Below, in pieces: positions 41,908 to 50,794 of a DNA stretch of 64,000 bases (within the stretch, counting starts at the first letter, position 1; every line of letters starts with the position of its first letter). The position numbers and the translations under genes are program-made. A model generated the notes under the pieces. That model did not search any database and was not told where the DNA came from. It was given only the letters and a program-made list of their open reading frames with translations. The stretch comes from Pseudarthrobacter sp. PS3-L1 (lineage in GTDB: Bacteria; Actinomycetota; Actinomycetes; Actinomycetales; Micrococcaceae). The stretch covers positions 62,001 through 126,000 of the forward strand of contig NZ_JASISU010000001.1 in NCBI RefSeq assembly GCF_030063285.1. Direction: 5' to 3'.

Positions 41908-43604
41908 ACCTGACCGATCTGGCCCCCCTCGCAGTGCTCCTGCCCATCCTGGGCGCGGCGCTTACCTTTGTCCTGATCCGCCATTCCCGGGCGCAGCGCA
42001 CAGTGAGTATTGCGCTGCTGTCCCTGACCCTGTTGCTGGAATGCCTACTGCTTGCCTCCGTGTGGAATGGGGGAACCACTGCTGTGACAATCGGCGGATG
42101 GATGCCACCCTTTGGCATTGTCCTGGTGGTGGACCAGTTCTCTTCGCTGATGCTGGTGGTTTCCTCAGCGGTCAGCCTGGCTGTCCTCATCTATGCCACC
42201 GGCCAGGGCATGGCGGATGGCGACCAGGACGCTCCCGTTTCAATCTTCCACCCCACCTATCTCATCCTGGTGGCCGGTGTCTCCAATGCCTTCCTCTCAG
42301 GGGATCTCTTTAATCTCTATGTGGGCTTCGAGATCCTCCTGACAGCCAGTTACGTGCTGATGACGCTGGGTGGCACTGGCCCCCGCATTAGGGCCGGAGT
42401 GACGTATGTGGTGGTCTCCGTGGTGTCATCCGTATTGTTCCTGATTGCCATTGCCATGATCTATGGGGCCACGGGCACCATCAACATGGCTGATCTGGGG
42501 ATAAAACTTGCCCAGCTCGACACTGGGACGCAGGCTCTCCTGCACGTCCTGCTGCTTGTGGCGTTCGGGATCAAGGCAGCAGTCTTCCCGCTGTCATTCT
42601 GGCTTCCCGACTCGTACCCAACAGCACCTGCGCCGGTGACTGCCGTGTTCGCCGGACTGCTCACCAAAGTCGGTGTCTACGCTATTGTGCGGACGGAGAC
42701 GTTGCTGTTCCCGGGCAATACCCTCAACTCACCGTTGATGGTGGCCGCGTTACTGACCATGGTGGTGGGGATTCTGGGTGCGCTGGCCCAGAGCGACATC
42801 AAGCGAATGCTCTCCTTTACCCTGGTCAGCCACATTGGCTACATGATTTTCGGACTTGCCCTCTCGTCCGTAGCAGGTCTCGGTGCGACAGTCTTCTACG
42901 TGGCACACCACATCACCATCCAGACCAGCCTGTTCATGGTCACCGGCCTGATAGAACGCCGCGGCGGAAGCTCCTCCGTGGACAGACTCGCTGGCCTGGC
43001 AAAGCTCTCGCCACTGTTGGGATTCCTGTTCTTCATCCCAGCCATGAACCTAGCCGGGATTCCGCCCTTCTCTGGATTCCTGGGCAAGCTCGGCCTGCTT
43101 CAGGCCGGCGTTGAGCTAGGAACCCCACTTGCCTACGCGCTGGTCATTGGTGGCGTCCTCACCAGCCTGCTGACCCTGCTGGCCATTGCCAGGGTCTGGA
43201 ACCGCGCTTTCTGGCGCAAACCCGAAGACGCCGAGAATCCCGATGCCCTGCTGCTTGCGGGCACCACGGCCGATGGTCGCCACGACAAGGCCGATGCCAA
43301 CGGTGCACCCGCAGTGGCGCAAAGCACTCCGGAGCAGATCAGCGAGGCTGCCAGCGTGCTGGGTGTCTCCACGGCCACAATGCGGCGAAAAGCCAACGGT
43401 GCCGTCCTGCTACCGCGCACCATGGTGGGGTCCACTTTGGGCCTTGTTGTTGTAGGTGTTGCGCTGACGGTTTTTGCCGGGCCCCTCTTCCAACTCTCCG
43501 ACCAGGCTGGACAGGAGATGCTGGACCGCACCGAGTACATTCATGCCGTCCTGGGTGATACCGCCGAAATACCACCAGCGCAGATTGTGGGTGGTGACAA
43601 ATGA
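41904..43604 (+). CDS. mrpD: Na+/H+ antiporter subunit D
   Basis: 566 residues. NuoN/NuoM-like antiporter subunit: NLYVGFEILLTASYVLMTLG, GIKAAVFPLSFWLPDSYPTA (with the conserved Lys and Pro), and ALAQSDIKRMLSFTLVSHIG. A soluble insert of about 85 residues near 440-525 (KADANGAPAVAQSTPEQISE) precedes the last helix. ATGA overlaps on both sides. It works with MrpA as a second ion-translocating subunit. Confidence 0.95.
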   Translation: MNLTDLAPLAVLLPILGAALTFVLIRHSRAQRTVSIALLSLTLLLECLLLASVWNGGTTAVTIGGWMPPFGIVLVVDQFSSLMLVVSSAVSLAVLIYATGQGMADGDQDAPVSIFHPTYLILVAGVSNAFLSGDLFNLYVGFEILLTASYVLMTLGGTGPRIRAGVTYVVVSVVSSVLFLIAIAMIYGATGTINMADLGIKLAQLDTGTQALLHVLLLVAFGIKAAVFPLSFWLPDSYPTAPAPVTAVFAGLLTKVGVYAIVRTETLLFPGNTLNSPLMVAALLTMVVGILGALAQSDIKRMLSFTLVSHIGYMIFGLALSSVAGLGATVFYVAHHITIQTSLFMVTGLIERRGGSSSVDRLAGLAKLSPLLGFLFFIPAMNLAGIPPFSGFLGKLGLLQAGVELGTPLAYALVIGGVLTSLLTLLAIARVWNRAFWRKPEDAENPDALLLAGTTADGRHDKADANGAPAVAQSTPEQISEAASVLGVSTATMRRKANGAVLLPRTMVGSTLGLVVVGVALTVFAGPLFQLSDQAGQEMLDRTEYIHAVLGDTAEIPPAQIVGGDK

Positions 43605-44149
43605 GCCGTCGTCGAGTATCCCTGCGCCAGGAGCTGCCGCTGCTGGTCTGGCTCATCGTTGTTTGGGGGGCCCTCTGGCAGGACTTCAGCCCAGGCAACC
43701 TGGTGTTCGGCGCCCTGATCGCGATCGCCGTCGTCAGGATGTTCTACCTTCCGCCCGTGGAACTTGGCGGACGGTTCAACGTCCTGCGCGCCATCCCGTT
43801 TGCCGTAATTTTTGTGGGGCGGGTGTTCCTGGCGAGTTTTGAGGTCATGTACCAGGCCGTGGTGCGAGGGCCCCGGGTCAGTAATTCCATTGTTGCGGTG
43901 CCCCTGCGGAGCCGCCAGGACCTTATGGTCACCGCCACTGGGCACGTGATTTCCCTTATTCCGGGGTCGCTGGTGGTGGAGGTGGACAGGTCCACCTCCA
44001 CCCTGTATCTGCACGGCCTCAATATCGAGTCCGCAGCCGATATCGAAAACCTTCGCAGCGATGTGCGCAATATCGAGGCGGGGTTGATCCGGATTATGGG
44101 CACCAAGGAAGAAGTCGCGGCACTCAACCAGGAACAGGTGGCGCCATGA
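43601..44149 (+). CDS. mrpE: Na+/H+ antiporter subunit E
   Basis: 182 residues. Two N-terminal membrane helices (ELPLLVWLIVVWGALWQDFS; PGNLVFGALIAIAVVRMFYL) are followed by FLASFEVMYQAVVRGPRV and the soluble domain HVISLIPGSLVVEVDRSTST with LYLHGL, all MrpE signatures. It is a structural or assembly subunit. Overlaps by 4 bp on both sides. Confidence 0.95.
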   Translation: MSRRRVSLRQELPLLVWLIVVWGALWQDFSPGNLVFGALIAIAVVRMFYLPPVELGGRFNVLRAIPFAVIFVGRVFLASFEVMYQAVVRGPRVSNSIVAVPLRSRQDLMVTATGHVISLIPGSLVVEVDRSTSTLYLHGLNIESAADIENLRSDVRNIEAGLIRIMGTKEEVAALNQEQVAP

Positions 44150-44424
44150 TGGACATTGTTGTGGTTGTGACAGCAGTAATCTTGTCCCTGGCTGCTGCCG
44201 GGGCCATTATCCGGATTGCGCGCGGTCCGTCCCTGCTTGACCGGGTACTCGCTGCCGACGTCCTGCTGGTGATTGTGGGAGCCGGCCTCTGCATCGACAT
44301 GGCCGTGAGCCGCCATCTGAACAACCTGGTGCTGGTAGTGGCAATATCCTTGATCGGATTCATTGGATCCGTGACCGTTGCCCGGTTTGTCGCCGATCGA
44401 AGGGATGAGCCCGTTGAACCCTGA
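44146..44424 (+). CDS. mrpF: Na+/H+ antiporter subunit F
   Basis: 92 residues with three membrane helices. IRIARGPSLLDRVLAADVLL is the MrpF hallmark (RxxxGPxxxDRxxAxD), and the Asp is thought to be near the Na+ path. The ATG overlaps the mrpE stop; the end overlaps mrpG by 20 bp. Confidence 0.95.
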   Translation: MMDIVVVVTAVILSLAAAGAIIRIARGPSLLDRVLAADVLLVIVGAGLCIDMAVSRHLNNLVLVVAISLIGFIGSVTVARFVADRRDEPVEP

Positions 44425-44812
44425 GCCAGCAACTGTAGACCTGGTCATTGATGCAGCTTCTGCTGTGTGCATGATTCTGGGCGCACTCATGTCACTCGCC
44501 GCGGCCATTGGGCTGCTCAGGTTTCCGGATCTGATGAGCCGGATGCATGCAGCCACAAAACCCCAGGTGCTGGGGCTCTTCCTGCTGTTGGTGGCGCTGG
44601 GCCTGCAGATGCGTACCTGGTGGGTATGGCCAATCCTTGTTGTGGCCTGGCTTTTCCAGCTGCTGACAGTCCCCGTGTCCGCCCACATGGTTGGCCGGGC
44701 CGGCTACCGCACCAAGCACCTGCACAAGGAGCTGCTGGTGACGGATGAGCTGGACGCAGTGGTCCAGAAAGCTGCAGGCAAAGTCGCCAGGGACAACAAA
44801 ACCCCCAACTGA
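44405..44812 (+). CDS. mrpG: Na+/H+ antiporter subunit G
   Basis: 135 residues from ATG 44405, inside the end of mrpF. MrpG core: GALMSLAAAIGLLRFPDLMS, RMHAATKPQVLGLFLLLVAL, and a third helix (VWPILVVAWLFQLLTVPVSA). The basic C-terminal tail extends about 40 residues beyond the core. Last gene of the operon; a weak 7-bp hairpin follows at 44829-44848. Confidence 0.95.
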   Translation: MSPLNPEPATVDLVIDAASAVCMILGALMSLAAAIGLLRFPDLMSRMHAATKPQVLGLFLLLVALGLQMRTWWVWPILVVAWLFQLLTVPVSAHMVGRAGYRTKHLHKELLVTDELDAVVQKAAGKVARDNKTPN

Positions 44813-44890
44813 CCTCACAACACAAGCTTCGAAAAGGGGATTTTTCGACGTCGGTTGCGGGTCAGTTGAGGGCTCTTGGAGCGCCTCGGG

Positions 44891-45148
44891 TCAGACAATG
44901 TCCTGCGTCTTGGCGAAGCGCGAGATGGCCTTCTGGGTGCCCTGGTTGGCCAGGACCTGGATGACGGTGCTGATCAGTGACGAGATAAGGGCGAAAGTCA
45001 GCGCAGACCGCAAGGTGGTCTCGGTGTCCTTGTCGGTGGGGGGCTTGTCCCCGGTGGACTTTTCCCAGATGGAATTGACGATCTTAGTACCCACCAGGCC
45101 AGCAACAATGCTGATACCGGTGCCAAGAAGTTTGATGAGCAGGTTCAT
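44891..45148 (-). CDS. DUF4235 membrane-associated protein
   Basis: 85 residues beginning MNLLIKLLGTGISIVAGLVG and continuing TKIVNSIWEKSTGDKPPTDK. This fits the actinobacterial DUF4235 family: an N-terminal membrane helix, a conserved W-x-x-x-T-G-x-x-P-P segment, then a second hydrophobic segment. AAAGGAG precedes the ATG. The function of the family is unknown. It lies convergent with the mrp operon. Confidence 0.92.
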   Translation of the reverse strand: MNLLIKLLGTGISIVAGLVGTKIVNSIWEKSTGDKPPTDKDTETTLRSALTFALISSLISTVIQVLANQGTQKAISRFAKTQDIV

Positions 45149-45241
45149 GGGGGTGCTCCTTTAGGGCATTGAACAGGTTTTCCCTTTCAGCGTAGCGCGA
45201 CGTTCGGGCCACTGTTGCTCACCTGGACACCCAAGGCCCAA

Positions 45242-46324
45242 TCAAGCTGTCAGCGGAACACCCAGGGGCCGGTCAACCGTGCTTCCGATCTTTACGCTGT
45301 GCCCACTCCGCGCGGACTCGAGCACGGACTCCATGATGTCCAGGCTGTGAAAACCAAGGGCTCCGCCAGCGCGGGGTTCCTGGCCGGCGGGCGTATCCGC
45401 AAGGTCGGCGATCCCGATTCCCCGTCCGCCATCGATGTACCCCGCAGAGACAGGCAGGACAGTCCATTCGTTGCCGCCCAGTGCAAAGAGGCTTACTTCG
45501 CCGTCAAAATGGTTTGGATCGGGCACAATGAGGGACCCTGCCGTCCCATGGACCTCAATGTTGGAGCTCTTGGTTGCGACGGCGTCGAAGCTCATCACCA
45601 GTGTGGAGAGTGCTCCCGAGGCATGGGTGAGGACACCCGTGACGTGGGTCTCGACGCTGACTGGGATCTGTTCGCCCGCGCGGGGTCCGCTGCCCACGGT
45701 CCGCTCCGGCCGCGTATGGCTGGCGGCACCCACCACGGAAGCTACGGGCCCAAGGAGGGTCACGAGGGCTGCGACGTAGTAGGGGCCCATGTCCAGGAGC
45801 GGGCCGCCGCCTGGCTGGTAATAGAAGTCCGGATTGGGGTGCCATTGCTCGTGCCCGGCAGTCATCATGGTGGCTGTTGCGGCGACAGGCGTTCCGATCA
45901 CGCCATCGTCCAGGGCCTTGCGTGCTGTCTGGATTCCCGTCCCCAGGACTGTGTCCGGTGCACAACCAACCCGGACACCGGCCGTGCGCGCAGCGTCGAG
46001 GACTTTGCGTCCGTCAGCGGTTGTGGTGGCCAGCGGCTTCTCCCCGTAGACGGATTTGCCGGCGGCGATGGCCCGCAGGGCAATGTCCGCGTGAGCTGCG
46101 GGGACGGTCAGGTTCAGGACGAGATCGACGTCGGTCGCGGCCAGGAGTCCGACAACGTCCACGGCACGGACACCAGGATGGCTGTTTGCTACGGACTGCG
46201 CCCGCTCCATGTCCAGATCCGCAACTGCGACCAGATTGACTGCGGTGAGCCGCTCGAAGGTGGCGAGGTACTGGGCGCTGATGGCTCCGCAGCCAATGAT
46301 TCCGACGTTCAGCGGGATGCCCAT
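45242..46324 (-). CDS. Gfo/Idh/MocA-family sugar oxidoreductase
   Basis: 360 residues. Rossmann start VGIIGCGAISAQYLATFERL and the KPLA motif (GEKPLATTTADGRKVLD) for cofactor and catalytic lysine are present. GCAPDTVLGTGIQTARKALD and a C-terminal sheet domain follow (PGGGPLLDMGPYYVAALVTL). It oxidises or reduces a sugar or inositol-type substrate with NAD(P). Its start overlaps the end of the ThuA-like gene by 16 bp, so they form one operon controlled with the divergent LacI gene. Confidence 0.93.
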   Translation of the reverse strand: MGIPLNVGIIGCGAISAQYLATFERLTAVNLVAVADLDMERAQSVANSHPGVRAVDVVGLLAATDVDLVLNLTVPAAHADIALRAIAAGKSVYGEKPLATTTADGRKVLDAARTAGVRVGCAPDTVLGTGIQTARKALDDGVIGTPVAATATMMTAGHEQWHPNPDFYYQPGGGPLLDMGPYYVAALVTLLGPVASVVGAASHTRPERTVGSGPRAGEQIPVSVETHVTGVLTHASGALSTLVMSFDAVATKSSNIEVHGTAGSLIVPDPNHFDGEVSLFALGGNEWTVLPVSAGYIDGGRGIGIADLADTPAGQEPRAGGALGFHSLDIMESVLESARSGHSVKIGSTVDRPLGVPLTA

Positions 46325-47010
46325 AGCATTCCCCTTTCAATGATGGTGCGGACGTTGGGATTGTCCAGGATGTCAATGCGGTGTCCTGGAGTGCTGACGA
46401 AGATCCGGCCCTTGCCCCAGAGTCTCGTCCAGAGGGCGGGTGAGGTTACTTCGCGGTGCCACGGGTCCGCGTCCCGGACCTTTTGCGTGGTGGTCGCCAG
46501 GACATCGACATAGCTGTCCGCCAGGATCCAATACTGTTCGCTGGTGAGCTCAAAATCCTGGATCCCAGCAGTGATGGGATGGGCTGCTGCTGCCGGAAGC
46601 ATGGTGATCATGTGCGGCACGTAGTTGTCGGACTGCTCCCCGGTCCGTTCCGCTGCCGGCTTGCCGGGGTGACTGGCGAACTGGCCGCCAATCAGATGAA
46701 GGTAGTCCGAGGAGTTCCGGAACGAATCTGCGATTCCGCCATGCCAACCAGCCAGGCCCGTCCCGTTCTCCACAGCTGTCCGCAACCCCTGGAACTCGTC
46801 CTGTTCAATGGTGGACATGGTCACGCACTGGACAATGAGGTCGACGCCGGAGAGGTAGTCCGTTTCTGCGTAGACGGCCGGTGAGTCTTCCACCCGGAGG
46901 CTGTAGCCGTTGTCCCTGAGGAACGGCATGAAGCTGTCGGTGGCTTCGACGGGCTGGTGACCGTCCCAGCCACCGCGCACAATGAGTGCGGATTTCGGAG
47001 CGGCGTTCAT
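46309..47010 (-). CDS. ThuA-like domain protein
   Basis: 233 residues. A glutamine-amidotransferase-like fold of the ThuA (trehalose utilisation) family: ALIVRGGWDGHQPVEATDSF, GLAGWHGGIADSFRNSSDYL (central GWHGG loop) and GRIFVSTPGHRIDILDNPN near the end. AAAGGAATCCC precedes the ATG. ThuA proteins act with Gfo/Idh/MocA enzymes in disaccharide oxidation (3-keto sugar pathways), which matches the neighbour. Confidence 0.93.
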   Translation of the reverse strand: MNAAPKSALIVRGGWDGHQPVEATDSFMPFLRDNGYSLRVEDSPAVYAETDYLSGVDLIVQCVTMSTIEQDEFQGLRTAVENGTGLAGWHGGIADSFRNSSDYLHLIGGQFASHPGKPAAERTGEQSDNYVPHMITMLPAAAAHPITAGIQDFELTSEQYWILADSYVDVLATTTQKVRDADPWHREVTSPALWTRLWGKGRIFVSTPGHRIDILDNPNVRTIIERGMLWASR

Positions 47011-47146
47011 GGGATTCCTTTGATTGGCGTGATGGTGTGCCGGCGCGATATCTGGCGACGCCAGCGGGAGTGCGCTGCCCCCATGAAGGCGTCCCGGCCA
47101 TGCTCACGTCGAGCGGTTGGGAATGCGTCAGGATGTCCTGATTTTT

Positions 47147-47158
47147 CGAAAAGTTTCG
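47147..47158. promoter_or_regulatory. Candidate LacI operator proximal to thuA-like gene
   Basis: CGAAAAGTTTCG is a palindrome with exact half-sites CGAAA/TTTCG and a 2-bp centre. It lies 137 bp upstream of the ThuA-like start codon, in the divergent promoter region. A second site of the same form lies at 47290-47301. Confidence 0.7.
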
Positions 47159-47289
47159 GCAATGAAATTTCTTCCGTAGTCAAACTAACGTCTCGTTGGA
47201 TTACCGTCAAGGCAAAATGCATCTAAAGTTTAGAAAGAAAACTAAAGAATTGCAGGGTCTTGACCACACATTCGGATTGCCAACCTTTC

Positions 47290-47301
47290 CGAAATTTTTC
47301 G
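47290..47301. promoter_or_regulatory. Candidate LacI operator proximal to the lacI-type gene
   Basis: CGAAATTTTTCG has the same CGAAA-NN-TTTCG form as the site at 47147-47158. It lies 20 bp before the regulator start, so autoregulation is likely. Homology between the two sites extends outwards to CCGAAA on one side. Confidence 0.7.
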
Positions 47302-47320
47302 AAGCGGCTAGGCTCTGGAG

Positions 47321-48391
47321 GTGAACGAAAGTACGAAGCGTGTGCATACCGAGCCGGTGCCGCCCAATATGGCGGCAAAGCCGACCCTGGCCGAAGTGGC
47401 AGCCAGGGCGGGTGTCTCGGTGCCAACGGCGTCCAAGGTGGTCAATGGCAGGGCAGATGTCTCTCCGACGACACGTGCCACGGTAGTGGAGGCGTTGGAG
47501 GAACTGGGCTACAGGTCCCCACTCCAGCGTAAAAATCGCGCAACTCAAAGCACGGTAGTGGAGGTCCACTTTGATGCTTTGGGCTCCACCTACTCCCTTG
47601 AGATCCTGCATGGGATCATGGCGGCTGCGGCCTCTTTGGGTGCAGAAATTATCCTCAGCGTGGCTCCGGCGGACCTTGCGTTAGCCATAAGTCCAGAGCG
47701 CAGGGCCCAGCGCATGGCAGATGAGGGCCGTGGTGGCCTGATCGCAGTCACATCAACCTTTGATGCCGCCCAGTTGAGTGCTTTTCGGCGCAAGAGGATT
47801 CCGGTCGTAGCTATTGATCCACTGAATCCACCGCCGGCGGACGTGGTCAGTATCGGTGCCACCAACTGGGCGGGCGGCAAGGCCGCGACAGAGCACCTGG
47901 TGGCCCTGGGGCATCGCAGGATCGCTCACCTGGGTGGCCCGGAAGCGGTGGAATGCAGCCAGGCGCGACTCCACGGCTACCTTGCCGCGATGCGATCCCA
48001 TGGACTGCCGGTGACCGCCGCAGAGGTGTTGATGGGGGAGTTTGGGCAGGATTGGGGCGTCGAGGGGCTTCGCCGCCTCTTGCGTCTGCCGGCACCACCC
48101 ACTGCCATCTTTGCCGGAAATGACAGTATCGCCCTGGGTGTCCTGGCCGAATCGCGGCGGATGGGGATTACGGTCCCTGAAAGTCTGAGCGTGGTGGGTT
48201 TTGATGGTGTTCCGCAGGACGTTGATAGCGCTCCGGCCCTGACTACTGTTGCGCAACCGCTGCGTGACATGGGAAGCGCCGCGCTCCGGGCACTGCTGCG
48301 CCAGTTTCATGGCGAGGTCCTCGACTCCCGCAGGGTGGAACTTGCCACCAGGCTCGTGGTGCGTGGCTCGACGGCTGCTCCAGCCCGATGA
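47321..48391 (+). CDS. LacI-family transcriptional regulator
   Basis: 356 residues. Helix-turn-helix AAKPTLAEVAARAGVSVPTA then SKVVNGRADVSPTT, followed by a sensor domain with IFAGNDSIALGVLAESRRMG and VVGFDGVPQDVDSAPALTTV. The GTG at 47321 overlaps its own GGAGG, so ATG 47369 (MAAKPTLAEV) may be the real start. It is divergent from thuA/Gfo genes and convergent with the six-hairpin glycosidase gene. Confidence 0.93.
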   Translation: MNESTKRVHTEPVPPNMAAKPTLAEVAARAGVSVPTASKVVNGRADVSPTTRATVVEALEELGYRSPLQRKNRATQSTVVEVHFDALGSTYSLEILHGIMAAAASLGAEIILSVAPADLALAISPERRAQRMADEGRGGLIAVTSTFDAAQLSAFRRKRIPVVAIDPLNPPPADVVSIGATNWAGGKAATEHLVALGHRRIAHLGGPEAVECSQARLHGYLAAMRSHGLPVTAAEVLMGEFGQDWGVEGLRRLLRLPAPPTAIFAGNDSIALGVLAESRRMGITVPESLSVVGFDGVPQDVDSAPALTTVAQPLRDMGSAALRALLRQFHGEVLDSRRVELATRLVVRGSTAAPAR

Positions 48392-48431
48392 AGGGCGCCG
48401 GGCCGGGTCACCTGCTGCGCTGGGCGCTGCA

Positions 48432-50648
48432 TCACGGGGCCGGTACCAGGCCTTCCCAGTCCACTGTCCAATAGTCGGGAAAACCAGGAGCATGCGTTTC
48501 TGGGCCACCGTCCCATCCCGCTGCCATCAGTGCAACTGCACTCAGGAGCCCTCCGTTGCCGGGCAGGTAGAGCGGCAGTGCAGGTGTCTGGCGATTGTGC
48601 CCGTTAGCCAAAAATGTGTTCTTCTCGGCATTGAGCAGAAGCGCCGAAACGGCCTTGCCGGGTTGGCCCAGGCGCGCTGCCGTCATGGCAAGTACCGGAT
48701 AGTCCCAGCCCCACGTGCTGTCCCAGTCCCAATCAGCCAGCACCGCATCGAGGGTTGCGGCCATGACGGCCGGATCAATCAGGTCTGTCTTCGGGACAAG
48801 GCCCAGGGCGCACAGCATGGCGGGATGATCCGTGCGGATGGTGAAGGATTCCCCGTCGATTCCCTGATAGGCGCCGTCCAGGATGCGGGGGGAGACCATG
48901 GAGTCTGCAACCTCCGTCCACAAGGGCGGAACTGGCAGGCCGAGGCGCTCACGCCATGCCGCGGCCGTCCGCAGGCCCCATTGCCAGTACGCCAGTTCGA
49001 AGGTGGGGTTGGAGTTCGCGCGGCGGGTGTGGGCGTAGCTTTCCTGGGCGGGTATCAGGGGTGCTCCCAAAGCGAATCCCCGCTCCGTCCTGACGGCCAG
49101 GGACGCCATGAAATCCGCTGATTCGAAGACAACGTCTGCAAATTCCGCCAGGAGTTCCGGGGTGGGTGCTGCCCGGTAGGCCAGTTCCGCAAGATGGATG
49201 GGGTGCGGTTGCTGCCAGATCAGAAAGGTCCCAATGGGGCTGGGGCTCTCCCGTCCGTCCGGGGCCACCTGCTTGGGCCACCTTGCGCCGTCGAACCCTT
49301 GGGACCTTGCCCTTTCCTGCGATGATTCCAGGGCCGTGCGGTACCACCGTAAGGAGGGAAGCAGCAGCTCTGGCCTTCCCCAGTGCGCAAAGTGCGCAGC
49401 ATGCCACCAGTGCATTTCCAGGTGGAAGCGCCCGCGCCACGAGTTGCAGACCAGGCCTGTTTCCTGGGGTGGCAGGGACCCGGCGCAGTTGACGGCCGTT
49501 AGGTATTGCGAGAGGACAACGCGGCGTTCCAGCTCTGCTGCCTGCGGATCTACCGTTCCGTCCGGGGTCTTGGTGTGGTGGAGGTCAAGGGCGCCGCCAC
49601 TGGCCCAGAATCGGGGCCAGTGGCGGGCTGAGGCGAGCATCACGGGGTGGTGCGCGGCCCTTGAGCGGTCATCAGCAGGATCCGGCCACGCCTCGGTGCC
49701 GTGCAGGGATGGTGTGCACGCGCCGTTGGCCACGGGCTCAAACGCTATGGACAGGTCCATCCGAGGCACTGTTGTCCGAGGACCCGTCGCGGCCCAGCGG
49801 ATCGTCACCTGATGGTCGGATTGCTGGTGTACGTGGAGGCCGGAACCGTCCACAAGGACCGTGTACCGGGTCTCATCAAGGTGGCGATGGATGAGCCAGG
49901 CTGAGGCTTCCGCAGTGGAGCCAACGTGCTCCAGGCGCGTGAGGTGAGCGCCGGGAGAATGCCACTCGGCGGCGTTGTGCCACTCCTGTGAGCCGTAGGG
50001 AAAAGCGGCCGTGACTACCAGCCCATGCCGCAGGGCCTCTGACGTCACCTCGATGCCAAGCTGGTCCCGCTCCGGGTGGCAGGCCGTGTGGACTGTAACG
50101 CGGTGGCCAAGGGCCGTAAAGGTGCTGGTCAGGACACCCGTCCAGAGGTCCAGGGTCTGTGTCGGGGCACTGACATCAGCAGGGTCCAGGGCTGTTGTCG
50201 CTCCGGCAGTCTCCAGTGCAAAGCCAATTCGCCCAAGGTCAAGGCGATGCGGGTTGGCCCGCAACCATTGTTCTGCCGCAGCAGCGGGGCCGGTGTAGAG
50301 CGGGTCTGCACTGAGCTGGTCAACGTACGGGACGCGGCCCCTGGCTGATTCGAACAGGATTGTCGATCCTGAGAGGTCGTAAGGCTCAGGCGGTGGTGTG
50401 GAGTGCCAGCCCCACTGCGACTGTGTCCCCAGGAGCGTGCCGGGAGTGCCGGCGTCGTGCATTTTTTCATAGACTGCCACCGGATATGAGTCCGGAAACG
50501 ATTGCAGCCCCGTCAGATCCACGGTGAACGCGATTTCGCCATTTCCTACCGATACCGGGCTCTGCGGATCCAGATGGTCCTGGATGATGTTGTGCCGCGC
50601 CACGAGCTCCCTGCGGTTGATGCGGTGATCTTCGGAGCGGCGTGCCAC
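48432..50648 (-). CDS. Six-hairpin (alpha/alpha)6 glycosidase-like protein, family not assigned
   Basis: 738 residues. An N-terminal beta-sandwich-like part (SPVSVGNGEIAFTVDLTGLQ, SQWGWHSTPPPEPYD) and a C-terminal helical barrel (NSWRGRFHLEMHWWHAAHFA, HWGRPELLLPSLRWYRTALE, FWASGGALDLHH) resemble GH65/GH95-type clan members. Candidate acidic residues are Glu in FHLEMHWW and in IPAQESYAHTRR, and Asp in WDWDSTWGWDYP. No signal peptide is seen. An operator-like site lies ~65 bp before the GTG start. Substrate is unknown; a plant-derived sugar is likely by context. Confidence 0.7.
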   Translation of the reverse strand: MARRSEDHRINRRELVARHNIIQDHLDPQSPVSVGNGEIAFTVDLTGLQSFPDSYPVAVYEKMHDAGTPGTLLGTQSQWGWHSTPPPEPYDLSGSTILFESARGRVPYVDQLSADPLYTGPAAAAEQWLRANPHRLDLGRIGFALETAGATTALDPADVSAPTQTLDLWTGVLTSTFTALGHRVTVHTACHPERDQLGIEVTSEALRHGLVVTAAFPYGSQEWHNAAEWHSPGAHLTRLEHVGSTAEASAWLIHRHLDETRYTVLVDGSGLHVHQQSDHQVTIRWAATGPRTTVPRMDLSIAFEPVANGACTPSLHGTEAWPDPADDRSRAAHHPVMLASARHWPRFWASGGALDLHHTKTPDGTVDPQAAELERRVVLSQYLTAVNCAGSLPPQETGLVCNSWRGRFHLEMHWWHAAHFAHWGRPELLLPSLRWYRTALESSQERARSQGFDGARWPKQVAPDGRESPSPIGTFLIWQQPHPIHLAELAYRAAPTPELLAEFADVVFESADFMASLAVRTERGFALGAPLIPAQESYAHTRRANSNPTFELAYWQWGLRTAAAWRERLGLPVPPLWTEVADSMVSPRILDGAYQGIDGESFTIRTDHPAMLCALGLVPKTDLIDPAVMAATLDAVLADWDWDSTWGWDYPVLAMTAARLGQPGKAVSALLLNAEKNTFLANGHNRQTPALPLYLPGNGGLLSAVALMAAGWDGGPETHAPGFPDYWTVDWEGLVPAP

Positions 50649-50711
50649 GCGTGCCTTTCGACGGGGAGGGGAACGTCCCGCCCCGGAACGCTGGAGACCG
50701 ACTACGTGACA

Positions 50712-50723
50712 GAAAGCGTTTTC
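50712..50723. promoter_or_regulatory. LacI/cre-like operator before the glycosidase gene
   Basis: GAAAGCGTTTTC is a near-palindrome (two mismatches) of the GAAA-NCGN-TTTC form typical of LacI-family operators. It lies 64 bp upstream of the GTG 50648. It differs from the CGAAA-NN-TTTCG sites of the neighbouring LacI locus, so a different regulator is likely. Confidence 0.5.
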
Positions 50724-50794
50724 TCACTCCTGATCCTTGTGCGCCTGATCGTGGTTGTCAAGGGGGGTGGGTCCCGGTGGCCCGTTCCATGCCC

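Noticed and set aside
44829..44848. TCGAAAA/TTTTCGA hairpin after mrpG as a strong terminator
   Set aside because: Only 7 bp and AT-rich with no extended T tract; too weak to call separately.
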